DNA of 64,000 bases, from positions 1-64,000 of the forward strand of contig JALHNS010000002.1 in NCBI GenBank assembly GCA_022843445.1, in the 5' to 3' direction. The stretch comes from Gemmata sp. Its GTDB lineage: Bacteria; Planctomycetota; Planctomycetia; Gemmatales; Gemmataceae. Below are positions 9,464 to 18,392 of this stretch, in pieces. The position numbers and the translations under genes are program-made. The notes under the pieces are model-generated. The model searched no databases. It was not told the DNA's origin and saw nothing but the letters and a program-made list of their open reading frames with translations. The number at the start of each line of letters is the position of its first letter. Within the stretch, counting starts at the first letter, position 1.

Positions 9464-11380
9464 TCACTTCAGCACGTTCACGGTGATGTGAGACGGGTGC
9501 TTCTCGTCGCGGTACACGCGGTGCGTCTGCTTCTGGAAGTCTTTGGCGTCCGCCTTGTAGATGTCGCAGAACGTTTGCGGGTTGCGGTCCACGAGCGGGA
9601 ACCATGTGCTCTGCACTTGCACCATCAACCGGTGGCCGGGGCGCAGCGTGTGGAACACGTCCGGCATGGTGAACTTCACCTTCGTCACTTCGCCCGGCTT
9701 GAACGGCTCCGGCTTCTCGAAACTGTTGCGGTACTTCCCGCGGAACGGCTCGCCGCGAATGAGTTGCTGGTAGCCGCCCATGCGAACGCCGGTCGGGTTC
9801 GGATCGAGGTCCGGGAAGTCGTCCGGGTACACATCAATTACTTTCACCACCCAATCCGCGTCGGTGCCGGTCGTTGAGACATAAAGTTCTAATTCAATGG
9901 CCCCCGCGAGTGTGAGGTCGGTTTTGAGAGGTTCGGTTTGGTACACCAGCACGTCGGTGCGGGTAGACGCGAACCGCTGGTCCGCGGTCATGTAATCGCG
10001 GGCCATGCCGATGACCGTCTTGTCGATGTACGGCACCGGTTTCGCGGGGTCGGACACGAATTCGTCGAACGCCGCACCGCTCGCCGCGGGCTTCGCGCCG
10101 AGCGCGCCGTCCGCGAAGTGGAACGTCTGCGAGCGCGCCCCTTTTGGCGGCCACGCGTCGAACTTGCGCCACACGTTCGTGCCGGTCTCGAACACCCACG
10201 CCTTCGGCGCAGCGTTTTCGCCCTTGCCTTTCAGGTGAAACTCGAAGAACGGCAGCTCGATGCGCTCGCGGTAGTATTCGGCCGTGTTCGCGTTGAACCG
10301 GAGGTCGCCGAGGCGGTCGCCGGGGCCGCGACTCCAACCGCCGTGGTCCCACGGCCCCATCACCAGCGTGTTGTTCTTCGGCGGGTTGTTCGCTTCGGTC
10401 GCCTTGAACGTTTCGAGCGCCCCGAACAGGTTCTCCGCATCGAACCAGCCGCCAACGGTCAGCACCGCGGGCTTGACGTTCTTGATGTGTTGGCGAACGT
10501 TGCGCGCCTTCCAGAATTCGTCGTAGTTGGGGTGAGAGTTGATAACGTTCCAGTACGGAACGTTATCCTTGTAGTATTTCGCGTTGGCGTTCTTGAGTGG
10601 CCCCAGTTCCAGAAAGAACTTGTAGCCGTCGGGGGTGTCGTGCTCGAACGGCGTGCGCGTCATCTTCTTGGTGGGGCCGTCGCGGTGCTTGTCGAACCCG
10701 TACATGAAGTTGAAACAGTGCGGGAGGAACAGGCACCCGTTGTGGTGAAAGTCGTCACCCACGAACCAGTCCGTGACGGGCGCTTGCGGCGACACCGCCT
10801 TCACCGCGGGGTGCGCGTCAATCATCCCGCACACGGTGTAGAAGCCCGGGTACGAGATGCCGGTGATGCCGACGTTCCCGTTGTGGCCCTTCACGTTCTT
10901 CGTGAGCCACTCCACGGTGTCGAACGTGTCGGTGCTCTCGTTGAACTTCTCGCCTTTCTGGAAGGCGTGCGGGCGCACGTTCTCGAACGTCCCTTCGGAC
11001 ATCCACCGGCCGCGCACATCTTGGTAGGCGAAGATGTAGCCGCTTTGCGCGAACAGCGCGCCGGGGCGCAGCGCGTCCGGGTACTTGTCGGCCCCGTACG
11101 GCCCGACGCTGTACGGCGTGCGGATCAGCAGAATCGGGTACGTCTTCGAGTCGTCCTTCGGCACGTACACCGCGGTGAACAGTTTCGTGCCGTCGCGCAT
11201 CGGCACGCTGTACTCGTACTTCGTGTAGTTCGCGCGGATGTAGTCCCTGAGCTCCGCGCCCGAGAGCGCCTTCTGCGCGGGCTGTGCGAACACCGCCGGC
11301 AGCGGCGCGGCGACCGCGACCGCGACCGCGAGGAGTAAGCGAATCATGCGATACCTCGAATGAATGCGAACGGATGACAC
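9464..11380 (-). CDS. CocE/NonD family hydrolase (X-Pro dipeptidyl-peptidase type)
   Basis: VPMRDGTKLFTAVYVPKD...ILLIRTPY; VGITGISYPGFYT nucleophile; C-terminal jelly-roll features. Confidence 0.9.
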   Translation of the reverse strand: MSSVRIHSRYRMIRLLLAVAVAVAAPLPAVFAQPAQKALSGAELRDYIRANYTKYEYSVPMRDGTKLFTAVYVPKDDSKTYPILLIRTPYSVGPYGADKYPDALRPGALFAQSGYIFAYQDVRGRWMSEGTFENVRPHAFQKGEKFNESTDTFDTVEWLTKNVKGHNGNVGITGISYPGFYTVCGMIDAHPAVKAVSPQAPVTDWFVGDDFHHNGCLFLPHCFNFMYGFDKHRDGPTKKMTRTPFEHDTPDGYKFFLELGPLKNANAKYYKDNVPYWNVINSHPNYDEFWKARNVRQHIKNVKPAVLTVGGWFDAENLFGALETFKATEANNPPKNNTLVMGPWDHGGWSRGPGDRLGDLRFNANTAEYYRERIELPFFEFHLKGKGENAAPKAWVFETGTNVWRKFDAWPPKGARSQTFHFADGALGAKPAASGAAFDEFVSDPAKPVPYIDKTVIGMARDYMTADQRFASTRTDVLVYQTEPLKTDLTLAGAIELELYVSTTGTDADWVVKVIDVYPDDFPDLDPNPTGVRMGGYQQLIRGEPFRGKYRNSFEKPEPFKPGEVTKVKFTMPDVFHTLRPGHRLMVQVQSTWFPLVDRNPQTFCDIYKADAKDFQKQTHRVYRDEKHPSHITVNVLK

Positions 11381-11392
11381 AAGTGGTTCGGT

Positions 11393-12355
11393 TTACGCGG
11401 GGTTGGCACGCAGAAATGCGTCGATCGTCCCGACTTCGGCGGGCGTCAACCGCCATTCGGCTGCGCCCACGAGTTCCTTGAGTTGGCCCGGTTTGCGCGC
11501 GCCCACGATCGCGCCGGTGACGGCAGGGTGTCGCAGCACCCACGCGATGGCCGCTTCGCCCGGCGTGCGCCCGTGCGCGGTCGCGATGCCCTTCAGCACC
11601 TCCACTAGCGCCAAGTTGCGCGTGAACTTCGGCTCTTGGAACTGCGCGTTCTTTTCCTTCCGCCAGTCGTCGGCCGGCAGCGCCGCGTGCCGCTCGCGGG
11701 TCATCGCGCCCGTGAGCAGGCCATTCGCCATAGGGGAATAGGCGATTACGCCGATGTTGTGCGCGAGGCAGTGCGGCAGAACGCTCGCTTCCACTTCTGG
11801 GCGCACGAGCGAGTACGGCGGCTGCAGAGACGTGATCGGCCCGAACTTGGCGACCTGCGCCATTTGCTCGGCGCTGAAGTTGGACACGCCGACCCACCGC
11901 ACCTTGCCCTCTTCCTTGAGTTTCACCATCGTCTGCCAACCTTCATCAATGTCTTCCGGCGGTTCGGGCCAGTGAACTTGGTACAGGTCGATGACCTCGA
12001 CTTTGAGCCGCTTCAGGCTGGCTTCGCACTCCGCGCGAATGCTCGAAGCCGTGAGGCGCTTCCCGATCTGCCGCTGCTCGTCCCACACGCGCCCGCACTT
12101 CGTGAAAACCAGTGGCCGGTTCGTCACGCCTTCTAGCGCCTGAGCGACCACTTCTTCCGAGTGGCCGAGGCCGTACACGGCGGCGGTGTCGATCCAGTTG
12201 ATGCCCAAGTCGATCGCTTCGCGGATGCACGCGACGCTGTCCGCGTCGTCTTGCGCGCCCCACGCGAACGCCCACCCGCCGCCGCCGATGGCCCACGCCC
12301 CGAACCCGATCGGCGTGATGTGGAGGTCCGAATTGCCCAGCTTCCGCGTTTGCAT
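11393..12355 (-). CDS. Aldo/keto reductase
   Basis: IREAIDLGINWIDTAAVYGLGHSEEVV; VDLYQVHWP; WVGVSNFS. Confidence 0.93.
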   Translation of the reverse strand: MQTRKLGNSDLHITPIGFGAWAIGGGGWAFAWGAQDDADSVACIREAIDLGINWIDTAAVYGLGHSEEVVAQALEGVTNRPLVFTKCGRVWDEQRQIGKRLTASSIRAECEASLKRLKVEVIDLYQVHWPEPPEDIDEGWQTMVKLKEEGKVRWVGVSNFSAEQMAQVAKFGPITSLQPPYSLVRPEVEASVLPHCLAHNIGVIAYSPMANGLLTGAMTRERHAALPADDWRKEKNAQFQEPKFTRNLALVEVLKGIATAHGRTPGEAAIAWVLRHPAVTGAIVGARKPGQLKELVGAAEWRLTPAEVGTIDAFLRANPA

Positions 12356-12378
12356 TGCCGCCCTCCTACGATGACCCT

Positions 12379-13761
12379 ATGCAGCCAATCGTACTGATGA
12401 ACGCGGTCGGACTCACCCCGCGATTGCTCGAACACGCTCCGCGCCTGAAGGCGCTCGCCGCGACCGGGTGGGTCGCGGACATGCCGGAAGTGCTGCCCGC
12501 GGTCACTTGCACCGCGCAGGCGTCCGTTCTCACCGGCACGCTGCCGAACGTTCACGGGGTCGTGGCGAACGGGTGGCTGTTCCACAGCACGAACGAAGTA
12601 CGGTTCTGGCAGCAGTGCAACCGGCTGATGCAGGCCGAACCGGTGTACGAAACGGCACGCAACCGCGCGGCAGCGCGCAACCGGCCGTTCAAAAGCGCGA
12701 AGCTGTTCTGGTGGTTCAATCAGGGCGCGGCCGTTGACATCTCGGTGACACCGAAGCCGCACTACGGCGTGGACGGCAACAAAGCGTTCGGCATTTCCGG
12801 CGCGCCCACGAAGCTGGTGGAAGGGCTGGAGCGCGCGCTGGGGGCGTTCCCCTTCCCCGCGTTCTGGGGGCCGATGGCCGGGAAGAAAAGCACGGAGTGG
12901 ATCGCGCGCGCCGCGGCGAGCGTGGTTCGCACCGAGCGCCCGGACCTGTCGCTCGTGTACCTGCCGCACCTCGACTACGAACCGCAGCGCACCGGGCCGT
13001 CCGGCACGAACATGGCGCAACATGTGAAGGAGCTAGACGACGCGTGCGCGCCGCTACTCGACGCCGCGAATGAGATCGGCGCACAAGTGTGGGTGGTGAG
13101 CGAGTACGGGCACTGCGACGTGTCGCAACCGATTTACCTGAACCGCGCGCTGCGCACGGCGGGCCTGCTCGAAGTGCGCGACGGGCCGTTCGGCGAACAA
13201 CTCGACTTGTACGCGTCGCGGGCGTTCGCGGTGGCGGATCACCAACTCGCGCACGTGTACGTTCGCAACCCGGACGACCTCGCGCGCGCGTGCGGGTTGC
13301 TCGCGGCGATCCCCGGTGTGGCGAAGGTGTACGCGGGGGAAGAGCGCGAGCAGATCGGGCTGAACCACAATCGCAGCGGCGAACTCGTGGTGCTCTCCGA
13401 ACCGCACGCGTGGTTCGCGTACCCGTTCTGGCTGAACGACGCACGCGCGCCGGACTACGCTCGGGCGGTGGCGATCCACAACAAGCCCGGGTTCGACCCG
13501 TGCGAACTGTTCTTCGACCCGGATCTGTGGTTCCCGAAGCTCCACACCGCGCGCCGCCTCATTCAGAAGAAGCTCGGGTTCCGCACGATCTTCGACGTGG
13601 TGCCGCTCGACGCGCGCATCGTGCGCGGCAGTCACGGCCTCGCGGCGGCGAGTTCGCGCGACCGCCCGATCCTGATCGGTCACGGCCCCAACCCCGGCAG
13701 TACCGTGCCCATGACCGACGTGAAACAACTGCTGCTGAACGCGCTGGGGTTGGGAGAGTAG
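12379..13761 (+). CDS. Alkaline phosphatase family / nucleotide pyrophosphatase-like protein
   Basis: ATGWVADMPEVLPAVTCTAQASVLTGTLPNVHGVVANGW; VYLPHLDYEPQR. Confidence 0.85.
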   Translation: MQPIVLMNAVGLTPRLLEHAPRLKALAATGWVADMPEVLPAVTCTAQASVLTGTLPNVHGVVANGWLFHSTNEVRFWQQCNRLMQAEPVYETARNRAAARNRPFKSAKLFWWFNQGAAVDISVTPKPHYGVDGNKAFGISGAPTKLVEGLERALGAFPFPAFWGPMAGKKSTEWIARAAASVVRTERPDLSLVYLPHLDYEPQRTGPSGTNMAQHVKELDDACAPLLDAANEIGAQVWVVSEYGHCDVSQPIYLNRALRTAGLLEVRDGPFGEQLDLYASRAFAVADHQLAHVYVRNPDDLARACGLLAAIPGVAKVYAGEEREQIGLNHNRSGELVVLSEPHAWFAYPFWLNDARAPDYARAVAIHNKPGFDPCELFFDPDLWFPKLHTARRLIQKKLGFRTIFDVVPLDARIVRGSHGLAAASSRDRPILIGHGPNPGSTVPMTDVKQLLLNALGLGE

Positions 13762-14036
13762 CCGAGCGAACCGTGCCAACCGCGCCGAGGTCGTCGATAC
13801 CGCGCAGACGACCGCATTTGGGTCGGGCGCACGTCAAGACGGCCGGCCCAAGCAGACACCGCGCTCGCGGCCCCCGCGCTCGTCCGCGCCGACGGCTCGG
13901 GGTGATGCCGTTCGTGAGTGCTTCTTCCGGACCTCCGGAATTGTTAAGGCCGCGGTGGGGTAACGGACGAATACTCTGCACACTCGATCGCATTTGCCCA
14001 TCTTCCTCGGGCGAAGCGGGAAGAGGAGACCGACTT

Positions 14037-15134
14037 GTGCTGGGTACCAAGTTGCGCTTGCTCGGGCTCGTTGGCGCGGCACTCACACTCTCGGGAGCGG
14101 CCGGGTGCAAACCCTACGGCCCGCGAAGCATTACGGCCGATCGCATCCCCTATAACGAGGCGATCGCGACGTCGTGGAAAGAGCAGACGCTGCTGAACGT
14201 CGTGAAGCTGCGCTACGCGGACACCCCGTTCTTTGTTGACGTTCCGCAGATCACTAGCGGTTACACCCTCCAACGGGGTGCGACGGTCAGCGGCGGGATC
14301 TTTCCGCCCGTCAATCCCGTTGCGTCCTTCGCCCAACAACTCGGACTGACGCTGAACCTTCAAGGGGCGTATCAAGATCGGCCCACAATCTCCTACCAAC
14401 CCCAGACCGGGTCGCAATACGTCCGCAACCTTACGAACCCGATCAACCCGGCGTCGGTCCTGTTCCTGCTCCAGTCCGGCTATCCCGCCGATCTCGTCCT
14501 CGACCTGACCGTGGACTCGATCAACGGCGTCCGGAATCGTACGGTCACCGGCGGCGAGTTGCGCCCCGCGGACCCCGAGTTCACGCGAGTCGTTCAGACG
14601 CTTCGCAAGGCTCAGATCAGCGGTCACGTCGGCATTCGGGTCCAGCACGAGAAGGACCGGCCGGACTCCGTGGTCCTGTTCTTCCACGACAAAGAGATCG
14701 CCCCGGAACTGGCGGCCGAAGTCGCCGAAGTGCGCCGCATCCTTCGGTTGAGTCCGGACCGAAAAGACTTCCGCGTCGTGTTCGGGGCCATCGCCGCGAA
14801 CCCGAACGAGGTCGCCATTCTTTCGCGCTCGGCCTTTCGCGTCCTGACGGAACTGTCCGGTTCCGTCGAGGTGCCGGTCGATCACCAAGTTCGAGGGCTC
14901 GCGCCGGGCTTCGGGGGCGCGGCGGACGACGGCCGATCCCGGTTCCACGTGCGCAGCGGGTGCAAAAAGCCGTGTGACGCGTTCGCCTCGGTGTACTACG
15001 AGGGCCGTTGGTTCTGGATCGACAAGAGCGACTTTCAGTCCAAGCGCACAATGGCCTACATGATGGTTCTGCTGGCCCTCGCGGACACCGGAGCCAAGGA
15101 GAACTTGCCGCTGATCACGATCCAAGCCAATTGA
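14037..15134 (+). CDS. Conserved hypothetical lipoprotein
   Basis: Open from GTG with lipobox LSGAAGC; RIPYNEAIATSWKEQTLLNVVKLRYADTPFFVDVPQI. Confidence 0.75.
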   Translation: MLGTKLRLLGLVGAALTLSGAAGCKPYGPRSITADRIPYNEAIATSWKEQTLLNVVKLRYADTPFFVDVPQITSGYTLQRGATVSGGIFPPVNPVASFAQQLGLTLNLQGAYQDRPTISYQPQTGSQYVRNLTNPINPASVLFLLQSGYPADLVLDLTVDSINGVRNRTVTGGELRPADPEFTRVVQTLRKAQISGHVGIRVQHEKDRPDSVVLFFHDKEIAPELAAEVAEVRRILRLSPDRKDFRVVFGAIAANPNEVAILSRSAFRVLTELSGSVEVPVDHQVRGLAPGFGGAADDGRSRFHVRSGCKKPCDAFASVYYEGRWFWIDKSDFQSKRTMAYMMVLLALADTGAKENLPLITIQAN

Positions 15135-15192
15135 CACCGGTTCCGGGCACTCAACCAGAGCCATTCCTTGTTTCACGTTGGGTCGGCGGTTC

Positions 15193-15268
15193 ACCCGGCC
15201 GGCTCACGCCGGCGGTTCGACGACGCCAGCGCTTGTTCGGTCGAACCGCCGGCGTGAGCCGGCCGGGT
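15193..15268. repeat. REPIN-like inverted pair of family 1 repeats between convergent genes
   Basis: 28-bp perfect inverted repeat 15193-15220/15241-15268 with 20-nt loop. Confidence 0.9.
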
Positions 15269-15317
15269 TGCTCTCACTCACCGGACGCAGTGTGAAACAC
15301 GGAATGGCCTTGGGCAC

Positions 15318-16196
15318 TCACCCGATCAACTTCCGCAGTTCCTTGACGTACTTGGGCACCGCGACCTTCGCGTCTTCCTTCGCTTCGTACTCCAGCGCGA
15401 CGAAGCCGTGGAAGTTCGCGTCCTTCAGGATTTTCACGACGCGGGTGAGGTCGGCCTCTTCCACCTTGCCGCCGGGGAACACTTCCGTCTTCACCTGCGA
15501 CACAACGCCGTAGGGCGCGATCTTCGCGATGTCCGCGTAGGGGTCCGCGGTGCGGAAGTTGCCGGTGTCGATGTTCACGCCGAGCGCCTTGCTCTTCACC
15601 GGCTTCACCAGTTCCAGCAGGTGGTCCGGGGTGTCGGTGATGCCACCGTGGTTCTCCAGCGCGAGCAACACGCCCAGTTTCTCGGCAACTTCGCAGCACT
15701 CGGTCATCGCGTCGGTCACGCGCTTTTGTGCGTCGGCGAGGGTATCGCCCTTCGGCAGGCTGCCCGCGAAGATGCGCACGGTTTTCGCGCCGCACTTGGC
15801 GGCGCGGGCGGTCCAGTCCTTCACCTTCTGAATTTCGGCGCGATACGCTTTGTCGTCCTTCACGCAGAAGTTGTTGCCGACCGGGACGCCGGAGATGGCG
15901 AGTTTCTTCTTCGCCGCGTGCGCCGCCAGTTTCTCCGCGTAGGCGTCCGTAGTTTCGGCCCAGTAGTACGACGTGAGTTCGACGCCGTCGAGCGGCAGGT
16001 CGGCCGCGTAGTCGATGAAATCGAACAGCGTCATCGTGGGCTTCTTGAGGTCGAGCGCTTGGCGGAAGCTGTACGCGGCGAGTGCGAGTTTCAGATCGGG
16101 TTTGGCCGCGGGGCGCTTGATTGGGTCGATACCGCGCGCGAGCGGAGCGGCGGCGAGTGCGGCAGACGACGCGAGGAATTGACGGCGGGAGAGCAT
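15318..16196 (-). CDS. Exported sugar phosphate isomerase/epimerase
   Basis: MLSRRQFLASSAALAAAPLARG Tat-like signal; LALENHGGITDTPDHLL; LGVNIDTGNFR. Confidence 0.85.
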   Translation of the reverse strand: MLSRRQFLASSAALAAAPLARGIDPIKRPAAKPDLKLALAAYSFRQALDLKKPTMTLFDFIDYAADLPLDGVELTSYYWAETTDAYAEKLAAHAAKKKLAISGVPVGNNFCVKDDKAYRAEIQKVKDWTARAAKCGAKTVRIFAGSLPKGDTLADAQKRVTDAMTECCEVAEKLGVLLALENHGGITDTPDHLLELVKPVKSKALGVNIDTGNFRTADPYADIAKIAPYGVVSQVKTEVFPGGKVEEADLTRVVKILKDANFHGFVALEYEAKEDAKVAVPKYVKELRKLIG

Positions 16197-16285
16197 CGGT
16201 GAAACCTCCGGTGTGTGAGCCGGCATTGTGACGCGCCGCGCGCCGCAACGAAAGGATGCATCTGTCGTTTTGGTCGGTTCGGCTG

Positions 16286-16314
16286 TTGACATGAATTAAA
16301 CGCTAGTATACTAT
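16286..16314 (+). promoter_or_regulatory. Putative sigma70-like promoter
   Basis: TTGACA at 16286-16291; TACTAT (17-nt spacer) or TATACT (15-nt spacer); AT-rich patch in a very GC-rich context. Confidence 0.45.
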
Positions 16315-16640
16315 CTATTTGGTGGCGCAACAGCGCGCCGACCAAAGTGGTTTTCGTGCGCGCGTGCGAACTGGTCGCGGCTCGCGAACGAGCCGCGAAC
16401 GCGAGTGAGCGGCACCCGCTGTAGTCCGAGAACCCAACGTCACGCTCACCGCGACGGCACTCGGCCGGATCGCGGTAGCGACGTTTGAATAGCCCCAACT
16501 CGACCTCGCACTCCGAACTGCCGATTTCGCTTGTTTTTCAAGCATCCTCGCGCGGCGCTCCGATCTCCCGCTTCCATCCGTTGACTTTTTGCCCGCCGCG
16601 GGGAATAATCTGGGTGTTGTTCTCACGACCACGGAGCGCA

Positions 16641-17060
16641 ATGCGCGCAGCGATTCATTTCGGGTTGGCGGTGGCACTTGTTCTCGCGCCGGCCCTTTGC
16701 TGCTGCACCGTGCGGATGGCGCACGCCAAGCCCGCCGCTCCGTCATGTTGCGCGAAAGTCGAAGTCGCGCCCGTTTCGCACTCCTGCTGCGCGACCAAGC
16801 CCCCTGCCCCGCTTGAACCGAAGCCGAACGCGCCGCGCCCGGCACCGGAAGCGTGTGCCTGCTGCGCCGAGCGCCCCCCTGCCGCACCGGTGGAAGCCGC
16901 GCCGAGCCTCGCCGCGGCCGAACCGACCGGCGAACTGGTCCCGCTCGCGGTTCACATTCCCGCGACCCTCGAACTCACTCCGGCGCGCGACGCGCGCGCC
17001 GGCTCGAGTGCGGATACCAAATCCGAATCCCTCTTCGCGCGCCACGTTCTGCGCTGTTAG
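16641..17060 (+). CDS. Secreted Cys-Cys-rich protein
   Basis: MRAAIHFGLAVALVLAPALCCC... with SCC/SCC/ACC motifs; 139 aa. Confidence 0.6.
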   Translation: MRAAIHFGLAVALVLAPALCCCTVRMAHAKPAAPSCCAKVEVAPVSHSCCATKPPAPLEPKPNAPRPAPEACACCAERPPAAPVEAAPSLAAAEPTGELVPLAVHIPATLELTPARDARAGSSADTKSESLFARHVLRC

Positions 17061-17170
17061 TCTGCGCCGGTTCCCCGTGTTCCTCGTAATTCGCTTGCTA
17101 TTCTTCACCTGCGCCGTTATGTATGGCGCTGAACGCTCATTCATTCAACACCAACTCAAGGAACCTTGCC

Positions 17171-17584
17171 ATGAAACTGTTTGCGATCATCACCGCGGGC
17201 GTGCTCGCGGCGGCCGGCGGCGTCTACTACTTCCAATCCGAAGGCTGCCCGTTCAGCGGCGGCGGCAAGACCGGCTGCTCCGCACCGATGGCGAGCGCGG
17301 AAGTGGCGAGCGCGTCGGACTGCTGCGCCGTGAAGGAAGACTGCTGCGCGACGGTCGAACCGTGCTGCGCCAGCGCGAAGGTGACCAAGGCCACGGTGTG
17401 CTGCAACCCGGACAACAGCTGCTGCGGCCCGACCGCGGAGTGCTGCGCTCTGGGCCTCGCGTGCTGCCTCGAAGCGAAGGCCGTCGCGACCGCGAAGGTG
17501 ACGAAGGCAGACTGCTGCGCGATCGGGGCCCAGTGCTGCGCCGTCGGCGCGGCCTGCTGCCTCGGCGCGACCGCCGCGAAGTAA
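17171..17584 (+). CDS. Exported protein with 10 Cys-Cys pairs, mostly CC-x5-CC
   Basis: MKLFAIITAGVLAAAGG signal; DCCAVKEDCCATVEPCC...VCCNPDNSCCGPTAECCALGLACC...DCCAIGAQCCAVGAACC; followed by a canonical terminator. Confidence 0.75.
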   Translation: MKLFAIITAGVLAAAGGVYYFQSEGCPFSGGGKTGCSAPMASAEVASASDCCAVKEDCCATVEPCCASAKVTKATVCCNPDNSCCGPTAECCALGLACCLEAKAVATAKVTKADCCAIGAQCCAVGAACCLGATAAK

Positions 17585-17602
17585 CCTGACGTGCAACCGA
17601 CG

Positions 17603-17633
17603 GCCGGCGCGCCAACAGGCGCGCCGGCTTTTT
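17603..17633 (+). terminator. Rho-independent terminator
   Basis: gccggcgcgcc-aaca-ggcgcgccggc followed by ttttt. Confidence 0.85.
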
Positions 17634-17641
17634 GCGTTTAG

Positions 17642-17703
17642 CGTGGTACGACGCTCCGCGTCGTTCTACTCCCCCCGAATGCGACGCGGAGCGTCGCACC
17701 ACG
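17642..17703. repeat. REP-like family 2 inverted pair (cgacgcggagcgtcg)
   Basis: 22-bp inverted repeat with 1 mismatch, 18-nt loop; related palindrome at 58628. Confidence 0.85.
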
Positions 17704-17708
17704 ATCCA

Positions 17709-18392
17709 TTAGGCCGGGTCCGGCACCACCGTCACGTCCGCGCTCGTGCGCTCGTACACCGCGCGCCAGACGCCGCCGCCCGCCGCCCGCGCCTTGCGCT
17801 CGAAGTTCGTCGCGAACCCGGCGTCGGTGCGGGGCGCGGCGCGGTCGGTTTCCTCCGGGCGCTCGGAATACGCCGGCATCGCCCGCGCGATCGCGGTCAT
17901 CACGCCGAAGTACTCTTCCACGTCCGACGCGATCAGCAACCGCCCGCCGGTCGGCAAAGCGCGCGCGATATCTGCTGCGAACTCCTGGGTGAACACGCGG
18001 CGCTTGCGGTGCCGCTTCTTCCACCACGGGTCCGGGAAGTACACGTGCACCGCTTGCACGCTGCCGGGCGCGACGTGCAAGCGGAACAGCGCCTTCGCGT
18101 CTGCGCACGCGGTGCGCACGTTCGCCAACTCGCGAATCGCGTACCGGGTGGTGGCGTACAGTTGGTACTTGCGTACGATCTCGATGCCGTAGAAGTTCGT
18201 GTCCGGGCGCGCGAGGGCCGCGTTCAGCAAGAACAGCCCCTTCCCCGTGCCCACTTCCACTTCCACCGGGTTCGCGTTGCCGAACACGGCGGCCCAGTCG
18301 ATGCGCACCGGCGGTTCGCCCTCGCGGGGCGCGGGCGGCTCGTACACCCACGGCGCGAGCTGCTCGCGGCTCAGCCGCTGTTCCTTACGCAC
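17709..18392 (-). CDS. trmB: tRNA (guanine-N7-)-methyltransferase
   Basis: VEVEVGTGKGLFLLNAALARPDTNFYGIEI; HVYFPDPWWKKRHRKRR. Confidence 0.93.
   Translation of the reverse strand: MRKEQRLSREQLAPWVYEPPAPREGEPPVRIDWAAVFGNANPVEVEVGTGKGLFLLNAALARPDTNFYGIEIVRKYQLYATTRYAIRELANVRTACADAKALFRLHVAPGSVQAVHVYFPDPWWKKRHRKRRVFTQEFAADIARALPTGGRLLIASDVEEYFGVMTAIARAMPAYSERPEETDRAAPRTDAGFATNFERKARAAGGGVWRAVYERTSADVTVVPDPA

Noticed and set aside
13089-14036. N-terminal extension of the lipoprotein ORF
   Set aside because: Overlaps the phosphatase gene out of frame; lipoprotein signal starts at 14037
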